A model generated the notes under the pieces. The model was given only the letters and a program-made list of their open reading frames with translations, had not been told where the DNA came from and did no database searches. The translations under genes were made by a program, and so were the position numbers. 64,000 bases of DNA from NCBI GenBank assembly GCA_035048495.1, contig CM068551.1, positions 12,402,248 through 12,466,247 of the forward strand, in the 5' to 3' direction. Positions 47,301-57,400 of this stretch are shown in pieces (position 1 is the stretch's first letter; each line of letters opens with the position of its first letter). Origin of the DNA: Euptelea pleiosperma. Lineage: Eukaryota > Streptophyta > Magnoliopsida > Ranunculales > Eupteleaceae.

Positions 47301-47320
47301 GGTTGCTGCCAAGTATCTAA
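44301..47320 (+). CDS. SUMO: Small ubiquitin-like modifier (SUMO), 3 exons
   Basis: Exons are 44301-44381, 46029-46178 and 47192-47320; introns are GT-AG and phase 0, giving 119 residues. The start [20 protein letters not shown] and the body [56 protein letters not shown] are the ubiquitin-like fold of canonical plant SUMO1/2. The modifier is conjugated through the Gly-Gly (residues 94-95) to lysines by E1, SCE1 and E3 ligases after SUMO proteases remove the tail. Here the tail after Gly-Gly is 24 residues ([12 protein letters not shown]...), longer than I expect for this class. Introns 1 and 2 (1647 and 1013 bp) hold MITE-like insertions. All core residues look intact, so a working gene is likely. 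Confidence 0.93.
45268..45539. mobile_element. Foldback MITE in SUMO intron 1
   Basis: The inverted ends are GGGCCCACATGGAGATG and CATCTCCATGTGGGCC. Inside, GGTGAGGATGATCTG and GAGCTCATCCTCAC pair. It is related to 55560-55880 and to pieces in XTH intron 1. Confidence 0.6.
46302..46908. mobile_element. Inverted-end element in SUMO intron 2
   Basis: The left end GGCTAGGCGACGAGGGGTCC and right end CCCAGCTAGGCGAAG pair loosely in inverse orientation. Inner CACCTAGGTGA motifs occur near both ends (46348 and 46848). The AT-rich core has no frame. It may be an old MITE. Confidence 0.45.
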
Positions 47321-47827
47321 TTTTGATTTCATGACCTAAGACTTATCTTGTAAAGCAAAAGGGTCTGATCCAGACATTGAAGTTATAAACTTAAAACTTG
47401 ATCTGAGTTCCAAGTCAATATTTTCTCCAGCTTTGTTAATATGTTTTCGTGAATGGTTGTTGATGGTCCTTTTTATTGTTCATATAATATGGAAGACTGG
47501 AAATTGTTTTGGTTCTCCAACGGTCTGGCCCTTTCCATGTGTGCCCGCCGTGAGCTAGTGTACGTTGGTGTGAGCAGATATGGTTGTTTCTTTTCAGCAT
47601 TTTTGTTTGCGCTGAGATACTGTTCCAACTCTGCCGTAAGCTGAGCTATCCAACAAAAATGTATTCGTCTCGCACATTATTAACAGTGAATGTCTAAAGG
47701 TGGGTCTAAAACTTGGGAAGCGTCTTCCTACCCAAGACAATTTCTCTCTTGCTGGGTTAGGATATTCCAAGGGCTTCTTTGCAAGACGGGGATTGGAGCT
47801 CCTCTCTCCCCACACTTTTTGAACCAA

Positions 47828-47962
47828 ATGTACGGGTTTTTTTTTTTTTTTTGGTAGTTAAGCCTGTTTTAAAAGAGACCAGTAACTCGGTGAAGGAGGG
47901 TTTTGAACCCTGGTCTATGGTATCATCACCCACAAACTTTACCAACTGAGCAAGCTGGCACC
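47828..47962 (-). mobile_element. tRNA-derived SINE
   Basis: On the minus strand it starts GGTGCCAGCTTGCTCAGTTG (A-box-like) and continues to GGTTCAAAACCC (B-box-like) about 45 bp on. A short tail ends in a run of about 18 A (47832-47852 as T). The spacing is that of a pol III internal promoter. No convincing target duplication was seen. It is not a functional tRNA, since the cloverleaf is lost. Confidence 0.7.
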
Positions 47963-48299
47963 TTCTTGCAGTGAATTAAGGTTTGTAGCAATCATTTACA
48001 CTTCGCTTATTTAGTTTGAGCCTTCTCATATGAACAAGAAGGGTCAAAACGTATAAAAATGCAGTGAAATGATCTCCGCCATTGGATATAGGTGGTACGG
48101 ACGCAGAGATCATTTCCTAGAGTCATGTGTCACATGACGATAGGTGTATTAAAGTGGGGGAGGGGAGTAGATTGCAGTGGGCAAAACAGTCATTATATTT
48201 ATGAAGGGGCATTTTCTTATGATGCAATCGTTTATTACCGGGGAAACATTATATCATATGATAGCATAGTGGATTAGCTTTCTGAGCCTGTGGACATGT
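47963..48299. other. Intergenic DNA downstream of SUMO
   Basis: No gene or repeat was recognised. Confidence 0.5.
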
Positions 48300-48734
48300 A
48301 GTCCCTTGGCGTGTGTTTGATTGCACAGAAAATTTTCCTGAGATAATTTTCTTATCTTATGGAAAAAGTTCCTGAGAAAATACACCTGATAAGGCTGTTT
48401 GATTGCACCTGAGAAAATATGTAATTTTCAATTATGTGAGAAAATAAGGGTGGATTTTCATGGAAACGAATTCTCACCTGTGGAAATTATGTTTTCCCGA
48501 GAAAATGCGATTTTCCCACAGGAAAATTTGCGATCTTCCCACGGGAAAATTTGCAATGAAGCCCTTAGAGCGTCTTTGATTGCCAAGTGGGAAAATTGCA
48601 TTTTTCTTAGGAAAACATAATTGTCCTTTGTTAGATAGCCATTTTAAATCTGGATAATTTTCCCTACTAAACCCGAAATTCATTTCCCATCTAGATAGGT
48701 GAGAATTCATTTTCACCTGAAAATACGCCTTTAT
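48300..48734. repeat. GGGAAAAT / ATTTTCCC-rich segment
   Basis: Many ATTTTCCCACGGGAAAAT-like short inverted units occur, with TTTGATTGCAC repeated at 48318 and 48398. It is probably a MITE, whose right side was hit by the LINE that starts at 48735. Confidence 0.45.
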
Positions 48735-51700
48735 TTATTTTTATTTTTTTGTTAAGGTCAAATTGCATTGATAAAAGAAAGATACAAGCAAGAAAGGAGG
48801 AGGTCGAGAAAACCTCCTCGAAGAAAAGACCAACAAAACGACAAAGCTAAGAATCTCTATGCATAATAGAGTTCCAGCGAAACACAAAGTCTTCAAAAGA
48901 CAAGCCTTTACATTCCTCAAAGATCTTGGACTAGAGAAAAAGGAGTGCCTTGATAGATAGGATGATGTCAAAGAAGGAGGCCTCCCTGCCCTCGAACACC
49001 CTGTTATTCCTCTCTTTCCAAATTCCCCACCACACCGCAAAGGGGAGCAAACTCCAGAGACGTCGATTGCAAGGGGAAAAGCAACGGCTTGACCAGCTAT
49101 TTAAGGTGTCAAGGACCGAAACCGATTGAACCCAACTGATCACAAAAGAAGCAAAGAAGAGGCTCCAAATCTCCCCAACTAACTTGCAATGCAATAACAA
49201 ATGGTTGACCGAGTCCCCAGTTTCCTTGCACATATAGCAATAATTTGGGATCACCCAGTTTCGCTTAATAAAGTTATCCAGTGTTAGGATCTTTCCCAAA
49301 GCCGTGCACCATATGAAAAAAGCCACTTTCGGGGGGACCTTGGATCCCCAGATCCTAGCCTTAGGGAAAGGAGCGCCGGATGAATCCCCTTGGGTGACCG
49401 AAGAGGAACTCGAGGACCGATCCAAAAACTCATAAAACGAATTCACCGAGAATCTTCCTCCGGGTCTACTATTCCATAGTATTACATCTTCTTTGGAATA
49501 ATCGAGGGACGCTCATTCCAGTCTATGGATGAGGGACGCTAGAATAGGAATCTCCCAATCATTCAGGTGTCTTCTGAAGCTGAAGTCCCAGGACATACCA
49601 TTCTTTTCCATAACCGAGTGCTCCTGCACTGTGCCCTTTTTCCTAGACGACAGGCTAAAAAGCTGAGGGAAATCAGTCATAAATGAAGAATCGCCACACC
49701 ACACGTCGGACCAAAAGCGCACCCTGTTACTAGCTCCCACCTTGAAGCTAATGGCCCCTGAGAATGAGAGAAACACCTTCAAGATCCCTTTCCAAACCTC
49801 ACATCCGTACGAGGTCTTCACCTCCTTGCTGAACCATTCCAGAGTCTCACAGCCATGACGACCCACTATAACCTTCCTCCAAAGGCTGTCCTTCTCCTGC
49901 GCGAAGCGCCATAACCATTTCCCCAAAAGAGCGCGGTTCATCAGCTTCAGATCTTTGACACCTAAGCCCCCTAACTTCTTAGGTGCACAAATAGTACTCT
50001 ATTTCACCAGGGGATATCCTATCCCGTCCCCTTTGCCACACCACAAGAAACGCCGAAAAAAAGACACCAATCTCCTGACCACCCCTGCTGGCATGGAGAA
50101 GAGGGAGAGATAATAGATGGGAAAATTAGAGATAGTACTTTTGATGAGGCAAAGTCTCCCACCTTTGGAGAGAAGTTTAGCTTTCTAAACCGCCAATCTT
50201 CTCTCACATCTCTCTATGATAGGGTCCCATATGGATGAGGATCTATACTTAGCTCTGAGAGGCATGCCGAGGTACGAAGTCAGGAAGGCCGCTACAGCAA
50301 CACCTAAAAGAGAAGCAAGATCTTCGATGTTGTCTACATCCCCCACTGGATAGATCTTGCTTTTGCAGAAGTTCACTTGGAGACCTGAGACTGCTTCAAA
50401 GCAAGCAAGAACCCATTTAAGCGCATAACATCGGTCCCTCTCTGCCCCCAAGAGAACCAGAGTGTCATCGGCAAACTGCAGGTGCGTAATCGTGGGACCC
50501 ATGTTACCTGGCTGGAAACCCATCATTAACCTTCTGTCCGCTGCCCTGTCTATCATCTTCCTGAGCGCCTCCGCCACTATATTGAAAAGAAAGGGGGACA
50601 GGGGATCCCCCTGCCTGAGGCCTCTATAGCTTTGAAAGAACCCAGCAGGCGAGCCATTTACTAGGATCGAAAAAGAGGCCGAAGAGATGCATCTATGAAT
50701 CCATCCCCTCCGAGTCTGACTGAACCCTATTCTCAGAAGGAGATAGTCCAGAAAATCCCAACACACGTGGTCATAGGCTTGATAAGATCGATTTTGCACA
50801 CCAATCCTGGGACGTTGGCCTTGCTCCTCGCATCGATGCACTCGTTAGCTACAAGGATGCTGTCAAGGAGCTGCCTTCCATGAACAAAGGCTCCTTGAGC
50901 TGGGGAAATCAGCCCATGAATAACCTCCCTCAATCTTGAGGCTAGAGCTTTGGCCAGGATCTTATAGAAGCTTCCTACCAAGCTAATGGGCCTGAAATCC
51001 GAAATGTTCACTGCACCTGCAATTTTAGGAATAAGAACAATGAAAGTGTTGTTAGACCATAGATCAAGAAAGCAATCCCGCTGAAACTCCTTGATGGTAG
51101 CCATAAAATCCACTCTCACGATCTCCCAACATTGCTTGAAGAAAGCAATAGAGAACCCATCAGGGCATGGGGCCTTGTCTCCTTCCAAGGCCCTAATGGC
51201 ATAAAGGACCTCCTCTTCCTCCAAGCTTCTCTTCAACCAAGAAGCCTGATCCGACGAGATCCGGTCGAAGTCCAAACCATCCAGCTCTGGGCGCTCTCTG
51301 GAAGTCTCAGAATAAAGCTTAGAGTAGAAATTCACCACTCTAGTCCTGATGGACTCTTCATCCACTAAGCACACCCCTTCAATCTCAACTTTGGTTATGT
51401 GATTATTCCTTCTTCTGGCATTGGCTATGCGATGAAAGAACTTCGTATTGCCGTCTCCTTCCTTGAGCCATCTAACTCGAGCTTTCTGCCGCCAGCTAAT
51501 CTCTTCCATCCTGGCTAGCGATTGAAATCTAGCCTTGAGATTAGCCCGTTCACATGACTCTTCCTCGAAAAGCGTGTTGGTTTCTTCTTTTCTGTCTAAC
51601 TTATCCATCCCAGCAAGGAGGTTTTGCATTTTTACTTCAACTCTGCCCAACACCTCACGGTTCCATTGTAAGAGCTTCCCTTTTAGAGCTTTCAATTTCT

Positions 51701-52860
51701 TGTGGAGCACTGGCCCTGGTCTACTTTCAATAGAGAGATTATTCCACCACCCCTTGACCATATCTGTGAAATTAGGTTCCAGAAGCCACATATTCTCAAA
51801 CTTGAACGGCTTGGGTCTAGAGGGGATACCTCCCGTATCCAAAAGGATCGGTGCATGATCGGGCGTAGGTCTCGATAACAGCTTCTACAAGACACCCGGA
51901 TACTGAGCTTCCCACTCGCTCGAAACGAAGAATCGATCTAGTCTGCATAAGGTCGGATTCTGTTGATGGTTCGACCAAGCGAAAGCTCCCCCATGCAACG
52001 GAAGATCCACTAATCCAAAAAGCTGGATAAACTTGCCAAGATCCTTCATGTCCTTCTTTCTGCCTCCTATACCATTCTCTCGTAAGGAAATCTTATAATA
52101 TTAAAGTCGCCCCCAAAGCACCAAGGTAGGTCCCAGTAACCTGCTATATCCCCAAGCTCTTCCCAGAACTGTGCTCTATACTTGTGGTCCGTAGGGCCAT
52201 ACACATTCATGAGCATCCAACTAAAACCATCCGAAAGCGATCTACAAGCCAGGGAGACAGAGAATGCACCTACTAGATCCTCCAAGACTTCAACAGAGCT
52301 CGAATCCCAAAGAATAATGATGCCTCCAGAGGCTCCTATAGCTGGAAGAGCACACCAGCCACACTCCTTAATACCCCAAATGCTGTCAATGAACCCAGTA
52401 GAGATAGACTCCTTTTTGGTTTCTTGAAGAAGAATAATTTTCGTCCCGCTGTCTCTGATTATGCACTAACTGAAGCCCGCTTGATGGAGTCCCCCAACCC
52501 CCTCACATTCTAGGATAGAATTTTGAGATTCATCATAGAGACAATTGCACAAACTCCCAAGCAACCAAGACAGCGGGAGCTCAGAAACTCCCCATTGTCA
52601 CACCCCTACGGGTTCTGACTCCAATGAAATTCTCTACACTAACATCCTTGATCCCTAGCCTATGGAATTCGTGTCTGGTCTTAGGAGACCAAATTGCTCC
52701 CAGTTCACTGATCAGAAAGCCTTCCCCACCTCTGGTCTCATCTCCTCTGGTGAAACCTGAACACGGATTGTTTCTCACAACTAGTGTTGTCTCCTTGAAG
52801 GGCCCCTCTTGTAAGCCCCTAACCTCTGATTGTTTTCAGTTGCAATCAATCAGCCAGTTA
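48735..52860 (-). mobile_element. L1-type LINE, 5' partial, decayed
   Basis: It runs right to left and ends in an A-rich tail (TTATTTATTTTTATTTTTTT as seen on the plus strand at 48730-48751). ORF2 is recognisable almost in full, and 52550-52860 may hold the end of ORF1 or a leader. The 5' limit is approximate. Confidence 0.8.
48847..52535 (-). pseudogene. LINE ORF2 (endonuclease, reverse transcriptase, zf-RVT)
   Basis: Domains in order: apurinic-type endonuclease (MNLKILS at 52535, LLQETKKES, WCFGGDFNI near 52100); then the reverse transcriptase (KAPCPDGFSIAFFKQCWE, RPISLVGSFYKILAKAL, RGLRQGDPLSPFLF, FADDTLVL with the catalytic Asp pair); then the zf-RVT domain (CYMCKETGDSVNHLLLHC). Damage: TAG at 52512-52510, 50187-50185, 50001-49999 and 48933-48931, each where Trp is expected; TGA at 49515-49513 where Arg fits; one base lost near 50775 between KIDL and AYDHVCW; and a shift near 52075. 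The endonuclease and RT would nick DNA and copy the RNA in place. This copy is dead. Confidence 0.85.
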
Positions 52861-53489
52861 GGGCTGCTTGGCAACCAGACATGGATTTGAATTGAAAATA
52901 GAATCCAAGATTTGTGATCTCTGAGAATTTGAATTCAAATAATTGAAAATTCTTGTGTTTGTTTGCGGAGTGGAATTTACTTGGAATTCCCAATGAATTC
53001 TAATTTTAGTTGTTTGGAAATCTAATAGAACTGAATTTTCTATCTATCAACATAAGAGAAATATCATCTAATGAACTTTATCTTATAACGATTGTTATTT
53101 TTTTGCCATCCGTCAGTTACTGTTATTGATGTTAATTTAAAGAAAAATTAAAAAAATAATAATAATAAATAAAATTATTTTGATAATTTTTCGACCATGA
53201 TTAACCCATGCCAAATAATTATTATGATAATTATTCCGAACAATTAGAAGTCTGACTTGAGTCCGATGCGAGAGTGGGCCCCACACCTCACATGATGTGT
53301 GCACGAGCGGGGTTGATATCCTTGTGGACACATGTCCTTCTTAGGACTAGAGGTCGAATATGGTATCCACACTTAGGTTATTAAACACTCGGGACTGTAA
53401 TATAGTCCTTTGACTTCGCTCATCTAGAAATAATTATCATCGCTCCGACACAAGTAAAAGGGAGCAGCTAGTATGCAAATGGTTTCATA
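52861..53489. other. Intergenic DNA, possible MITE
   Basis: No gene was recognised. AATTC-rich inverted pieces (GAATTTGAATTC, GGAATTCCCAATGAATTC) at 52880-53040 suggest a decayed foldback element. Confidence 0.35.
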
Positions 53490-53686
53490 CTTTTAGGGGA
53501 GTAAAACTTCTGTCACAATCGGATTGCAAATCACACAATCACAGCCAATGAGTTATCGGCATGTACACCTAAAAGCAAAAGCACATGGGTACATTGCAAA
53601 AGCATTTGTGTACACGCCGAGAACTCATTGGCTTGTGATTGTGTGATTTACAATTTCTTGTGATAGAAGTTTTACTCCTTTTAGGG
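53490..53686. mobile_element. GAGTAAAACTT MITE, copy 1, with perfect 9 bp target duplication
   Basis: The element is 53499-53677 (179 bp), starting GAGTAAAACTTCTGTCAC and ending GTGATAGAAGTTTTACTC. Arms are inverted almost to the centre, sharing AATCACACAATCACA and GCCAATGAGTT. CTTTTAGGG lies on both sides (53490-53498 and 53678-53686). The 9 bp duplication points to the Mutator superfamily. Confidence 0.9.
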
Positions 53687-53687
53687 C

Positions 53688-53811
53688 ATGCAAATGTGGC
53701 CAGAAGGCGACTAGTAACAACCAAACCCCATTTAACCCAATCTTTCCGCAACCTCTCTCCTTAACCAGGGGTATGGTTGTTACGTGTTGCTTTCTTACCA
53801 CATTTGCATAC
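53688..53811. repeat. Foldback between the two MITE copies
   Basis: Arms 53688-53727 and 53774-53811 are inverted (ATGCAAATGTGG ... GTAACAACC against GGTTGTTACG ... CCACATTTGCAT). Its nature is unknown; it may be another small MITE. Confidence 0.6.
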
Positions 53812-53893
53812 TCAAAAGTATGCAACCATTTGGAGTAAAACTTCTATCACAAGAAATTGTAAATCACACAATCACAAGCCAATGAGTTCTCGG

Positions 53894-54991
53894 CACGTAC
53901 ACAAGTGCTTTTTTTTTTGAGAAAATCAAGATAATATATATATAAATAAATGAAAAAAGGAAGAGATCGAGAAGATCTCAAGAGGATAAGGAAGGCAGCC
54001 CTAGAAAGGCTGAAGCAGATACAACATATAAGAATAAAACAAATTAAAGAAACTCCCGACCCTACCTCCTCAGCAAGGTATCAAACCTGAAGACCATGTC
54101 ACTAAAAAAGGTGCCTCTCAACTCTGTAAAAATGCTTCCCCAACTAAGGAGAGAAGCCTTAATACTAATGATGACGTCTTGGACCGAGTCTTCTTCTCCT
54201 CTAAAGACCCTCCTATTCCTCTCCCACCAAATGCTCCAAATGACCGCAAACGGGACCATCCTCCACAAAATCTTTCCCCTAGCTGAGAGATCTATCATGG
54301 GCCACCCTCTTAGCACTTCGCCAATGGACATCGGCATAGCCCAATGAAGGCCTGCTTGCGCCAAGAAATTCGACCAGATCTGTGTAGCTACATCACAATG
54401 TAAGAGTAGATGGGCTGTACTTTCCCCACTAGACTTGCACATAGCGCAATAATTTACCAAAATCCATTTTCTAGCAATCAGATTGTCGCAAGTGAGTAGT
54501 TTGTTCAAAGATGACGTCCAAGCAAAGAATCGAATTTTTGATGGGACATGAGCTTTCCAAATATTTGGGCAGATATAGAGATGAGAAATGTTGGGGCTAG
54601 TTAGTACATCGTAAAAAGAGCTCACAGTGAAACATCCGGATTTGTCATGAACCCAAGACCACTGGTCCTCCTCCTGTGTTGAAACTGTGTGTAACTGCAA
54701 TAGATTCATCAAGTTTGACAACTGTTCCCTTTCCCATTCCAAGAGATTCCTCCTAAGACTAAGGTCCCAAGATTCTTCTCCATTAGACCGTATCCAAAGG
54801 AGGCAATGAAATGGCTTTTTGGTTGTGAAAGAGAATATATCCGCGGAAAAGCTGTCATAAGACATGTGTCGCCACATCAAGTATCCTCCTAGAATCTAAT
54901 CCTAGCCCCATCCCCCAACACCACTTTGGTACCTTCTAGAACTCGCTCCTTACCTAATAAGATTCCTTTCCACACGTACACAAGTGCTTTT
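53894..54991 (-). mobile_element. 5'-truncated LINE with perfect 19 bp target duplication
   Basis: The insert, 53913-54972, lies between CACGTACACAAGTGCTTTT at 53894-53912 and 54973-54991. The 3' end has an A-rich tail (T-rich on the plus strand from 53909), and the insert is truncated inside ORF2. It sits within MITE copy 2, so it is the younger insertion. Confidence 0.92.
54062..54970 (-). pseudogene. LINE ORF2 C-terminal fragment (zf-RVT)
   Basis: An open frame of 272 codons (54880-54062) holds the C-terminal zf-RVT region: VPSKIRFFAWTSSLNKLLTC, CAMCKSSGESTAHLLLHC and FAVIWSIWWERNRRVFRG. Upstream bases to 54970 continue the ORF2 similarity in a broken frame. Reverse transcriptase and endonuclease are missing through truncation. 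It is a different subfamily from the LINE at 48735-52860. Confidence 0.85.
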
Positions 54992-55101
54992 GCAACTTGT
55001 ACTCATGTGCTTTTACTTTGAGGTGTACGTGCCGAGAACTCATTGGCTGTGATTGTGTGATTTACAATCCGCTTGTGACAGAAGTTTTACTCAACCATTT
55101 G

Positions 55102-55559
55102 CATTGGCCCTACTTGGTATCTTGTCTGTAGTTTTCAGTGGCCTATCATCGAAACCCAGGTCCTTCAAACTGTGAAGGTCCTCCTGCCAAAATGTCTAAC
55201 ACGTACTTCGAGGCCTAAACCCAACCCATGTTAACCCCTTGGTTAGTTGGTTAAGGGTGGTTAACAAATGGTACATGTCAAATATTTTGGGAGGGGACCT
55301 TCAAAGTTTGAAGGACCCCAGGACCAGCGTATTTTTTCTCCATGGCAAAAGCACTCGGTATGGGTGGAGAACTCATTGGCTGTCACGGGCTTCGTCATCC
55401 AAAGTTTTATTCTTTCACGGTCAGAAGGTTTGAAATTTCTAGTGGTCCAAGATCGGCGCGCAGAATGACTGCGCCACATTTAACTCGGATAATGATGTTC
55501 GAAGTTGCAACTTCCAACTTCCAACTTCTCGAGCTGCAAGAGGGAGAAGGGTCAGGATC
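55102..55559. other. Intergenic DNA, no gene recognised
   Basis: A phrase near 55290 (GGGGACCTTCAAAGTTTGAA) recurs loosely at 55160. No gene was seen. Confidence 0.4.
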
Positions 55560-55880
55560 GGGGGACAACCATTTTTGACAACCATTTTGGCGGACCCACA
55601 TAGAAGGTGAATTAATGGCTGATTTATGGTGAGGATGGTCACCTCACCATATAGAGCATCCCAACAAAAAATCAGCCCATCCTAACCCTATCAAATGTAG
55701 TTTTCAAGTTACACGGAAAAAATAAACGCTCCAATGATTTGAATTTTTGTGAAGATGATCTCCTCACCATAGAGATCATCCTCAACAAAAATCAGCCATT
55801 GATTCATCTTCTCTGTGGGTCCTCTAAATGGTTGTCAAAAATAGTTGTCAAAAATAGTTGTCAAAAATGGTTGTCCCCCC
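55560..55880. mobile_element. GGGGGACAACC foldback MITE
   Basis: The left end GGGGGACAACCATTTTTGAC and right end ATGGTTGTCCCCC are inverted. Next come GGACCCACATAGAAG and its inverse; inner GGTGAGGATGGTCACC and GATGATCTCCTCACC pair. A 14 bp unit, TTGTCAAAAATAG, is repeated three times near the right end. Relatives lie at 41570-41690 (half), 45268-45539 and in XTH intron 1. No target duplication was resolved. Confidence 0.7.
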
Positions 55881-55914
55881 AACCCAACCCGAGGAAGAAA
55901 CGTCTTGACTCCCC

Positions 55915-57386
55915 CTAAAGCTAGGTCAAATTAATGAGTTTACCATGTGGACAGATAACATCCAAAAAAAAAATCAAAATTTTATATCTGGAAGAATATA
56001 ACTCCTGATGAAACCAATTAATGGACAAAAAGTTACAGAATAGATTAGAGAGTTCAAAACAAAATTGGCTCTGTGAAAAATCAGAAAACAGATCAATATG
56101 TTCGGACTTTAAAAATCACTAAGAATTACAAAACAGCCTATCACATTGAAATTTCCAGAATACAGCAAAATCCTTAAAAATGGCTATGAAAAAAATACTT
56201 AATGCCATCCTAAAGTCATCAAATTTTATCAGGAACATTTTTCAACAAAGTTTAAAATTTTCCGACATCTAAAAAATAAATGTCAATTAAAATGTCGCAA
56301 TTGCGCAGTAATTTTCAGAAGCGATATAACAAACTACAATCACAATTTCACACCATACTTAATCTGAATTTCATAAAAATATCCAAAATTATTTGCAACC
56401 ACTCTCCAATTATTACAATCCATAAAATAAAGGAAAATGTGAAAGACAAATCAAATTCTCCGAGCATCCGAAATTCGGCTCCGTGTCTCGTCCTCAGTCT
56501 CAATCTGAAATTATGTAAATAGAATGAGCTCTACAAACCCACTAGATTCATCACTCGCTTTCCATAAACATGTGCATGCAATGGACAAAAGAATACGAGT
56601 ACATAATAATCTCAGAAAATAAAAACAAAATATGAACGCTTTTTACAAGATATGATAAAGGATAATTATTGATCCTCATACGAACATTAACCAGAGAATA
56701 CATGACTTCTATCAATTTTCTTTAGGGGCTCTCACCCAGGGACTGTAATCCCCAGTTAATTCTATCACAAGGATCCAAGGGAGTTTTGGGTCTTTCACCC
56801 AAGGGCACTGAGCCCTGCCTTGCTCTTTAGGGACCAAAACCATTAAGGGCACCATGCCCTGCCTTGCACAAAGAAGAGAATTAAGAACCTACTTGTAATT
56901 TTTGCAAAATCTTTTAATGGACTTGTTTGATTTCTCCTTCTTCCTTCTTTACCCTTTACCCAGACAAGCTAGTTGCTGGAATTGTTTTCTCCAAACGTGT
57001 GAAATGAGGTGTGAAAAGTGGGTTTTCTTTTCTTTTATAATATTATGGGAGAGATTAAGGTTTCTCTCAAACCCTAAACCCTTCCCTCAATCTAGGGTTT
57101 GAGTCTCTGTCTCCACCCTGTTTTGTAGGTTCCATTCCCCCCTTCCAACGATTTTCACTATCAGAGGTATATTTCCTCTCCAATTAATTTTTTTAATTTA
57201 ATTATGATTGCTTGTTAAACAAATTTCCTTATTTGATTTACACTAAAAGGTTTTAATTGACCTAAAAACGTTTTAATTTACCCTAAATCCATCCTGTAAC
57301 TCTAATGGACTCCAAGCAAGAAACAAGAATGGGCCTACCCTTAAGTCCACATCAATTCGGGTCTAAGAAAAATTTTGGGTGTTACA
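55915..57386 (-). repeat. 3' LTR (end truncated)
   Basis: It starts TGTAACACCCAAAATTTT at 57386 and runs to about 55915. It includes the CCAAGGGAGTTTTGGGTCTT phrase region at 56772 that pairs with 60738. Confidence 0.7.
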
Positions 57387-57400
57387 TCCCCCCCTCCTTA
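57387..57400 (-). other. Polypurine tract
   Basis: On the minus strand TAAGGAGGGGGGGA directly precedes the TGTAACACCC start of the 3' LTR, a typical gypsy arrangement. Confidence 0.8.

Larger units (their letters stand above)
53824..55101. mobile_element. GAGTAAAACTT MITE, copy 2, interrupted by a LINE
   Basis: The element is 53833-55092 with a LINE inside; without the LINE it is about 181 bp. It starts GAGTAAAACTTCTATCAC and ends GTGACAGAAGTTTTACTC. AACCATTTG lies on both sides (53824-53832 and 55093-55101), a perfect 9 bp duplication. Confidence 0.9.

Noticed and set aside
47941..47962. Possible tRNA gene
   Set aside because: A and B boxes are present, but acceptor and anticodon stems do not form and an A-tail follows; called a SINE.
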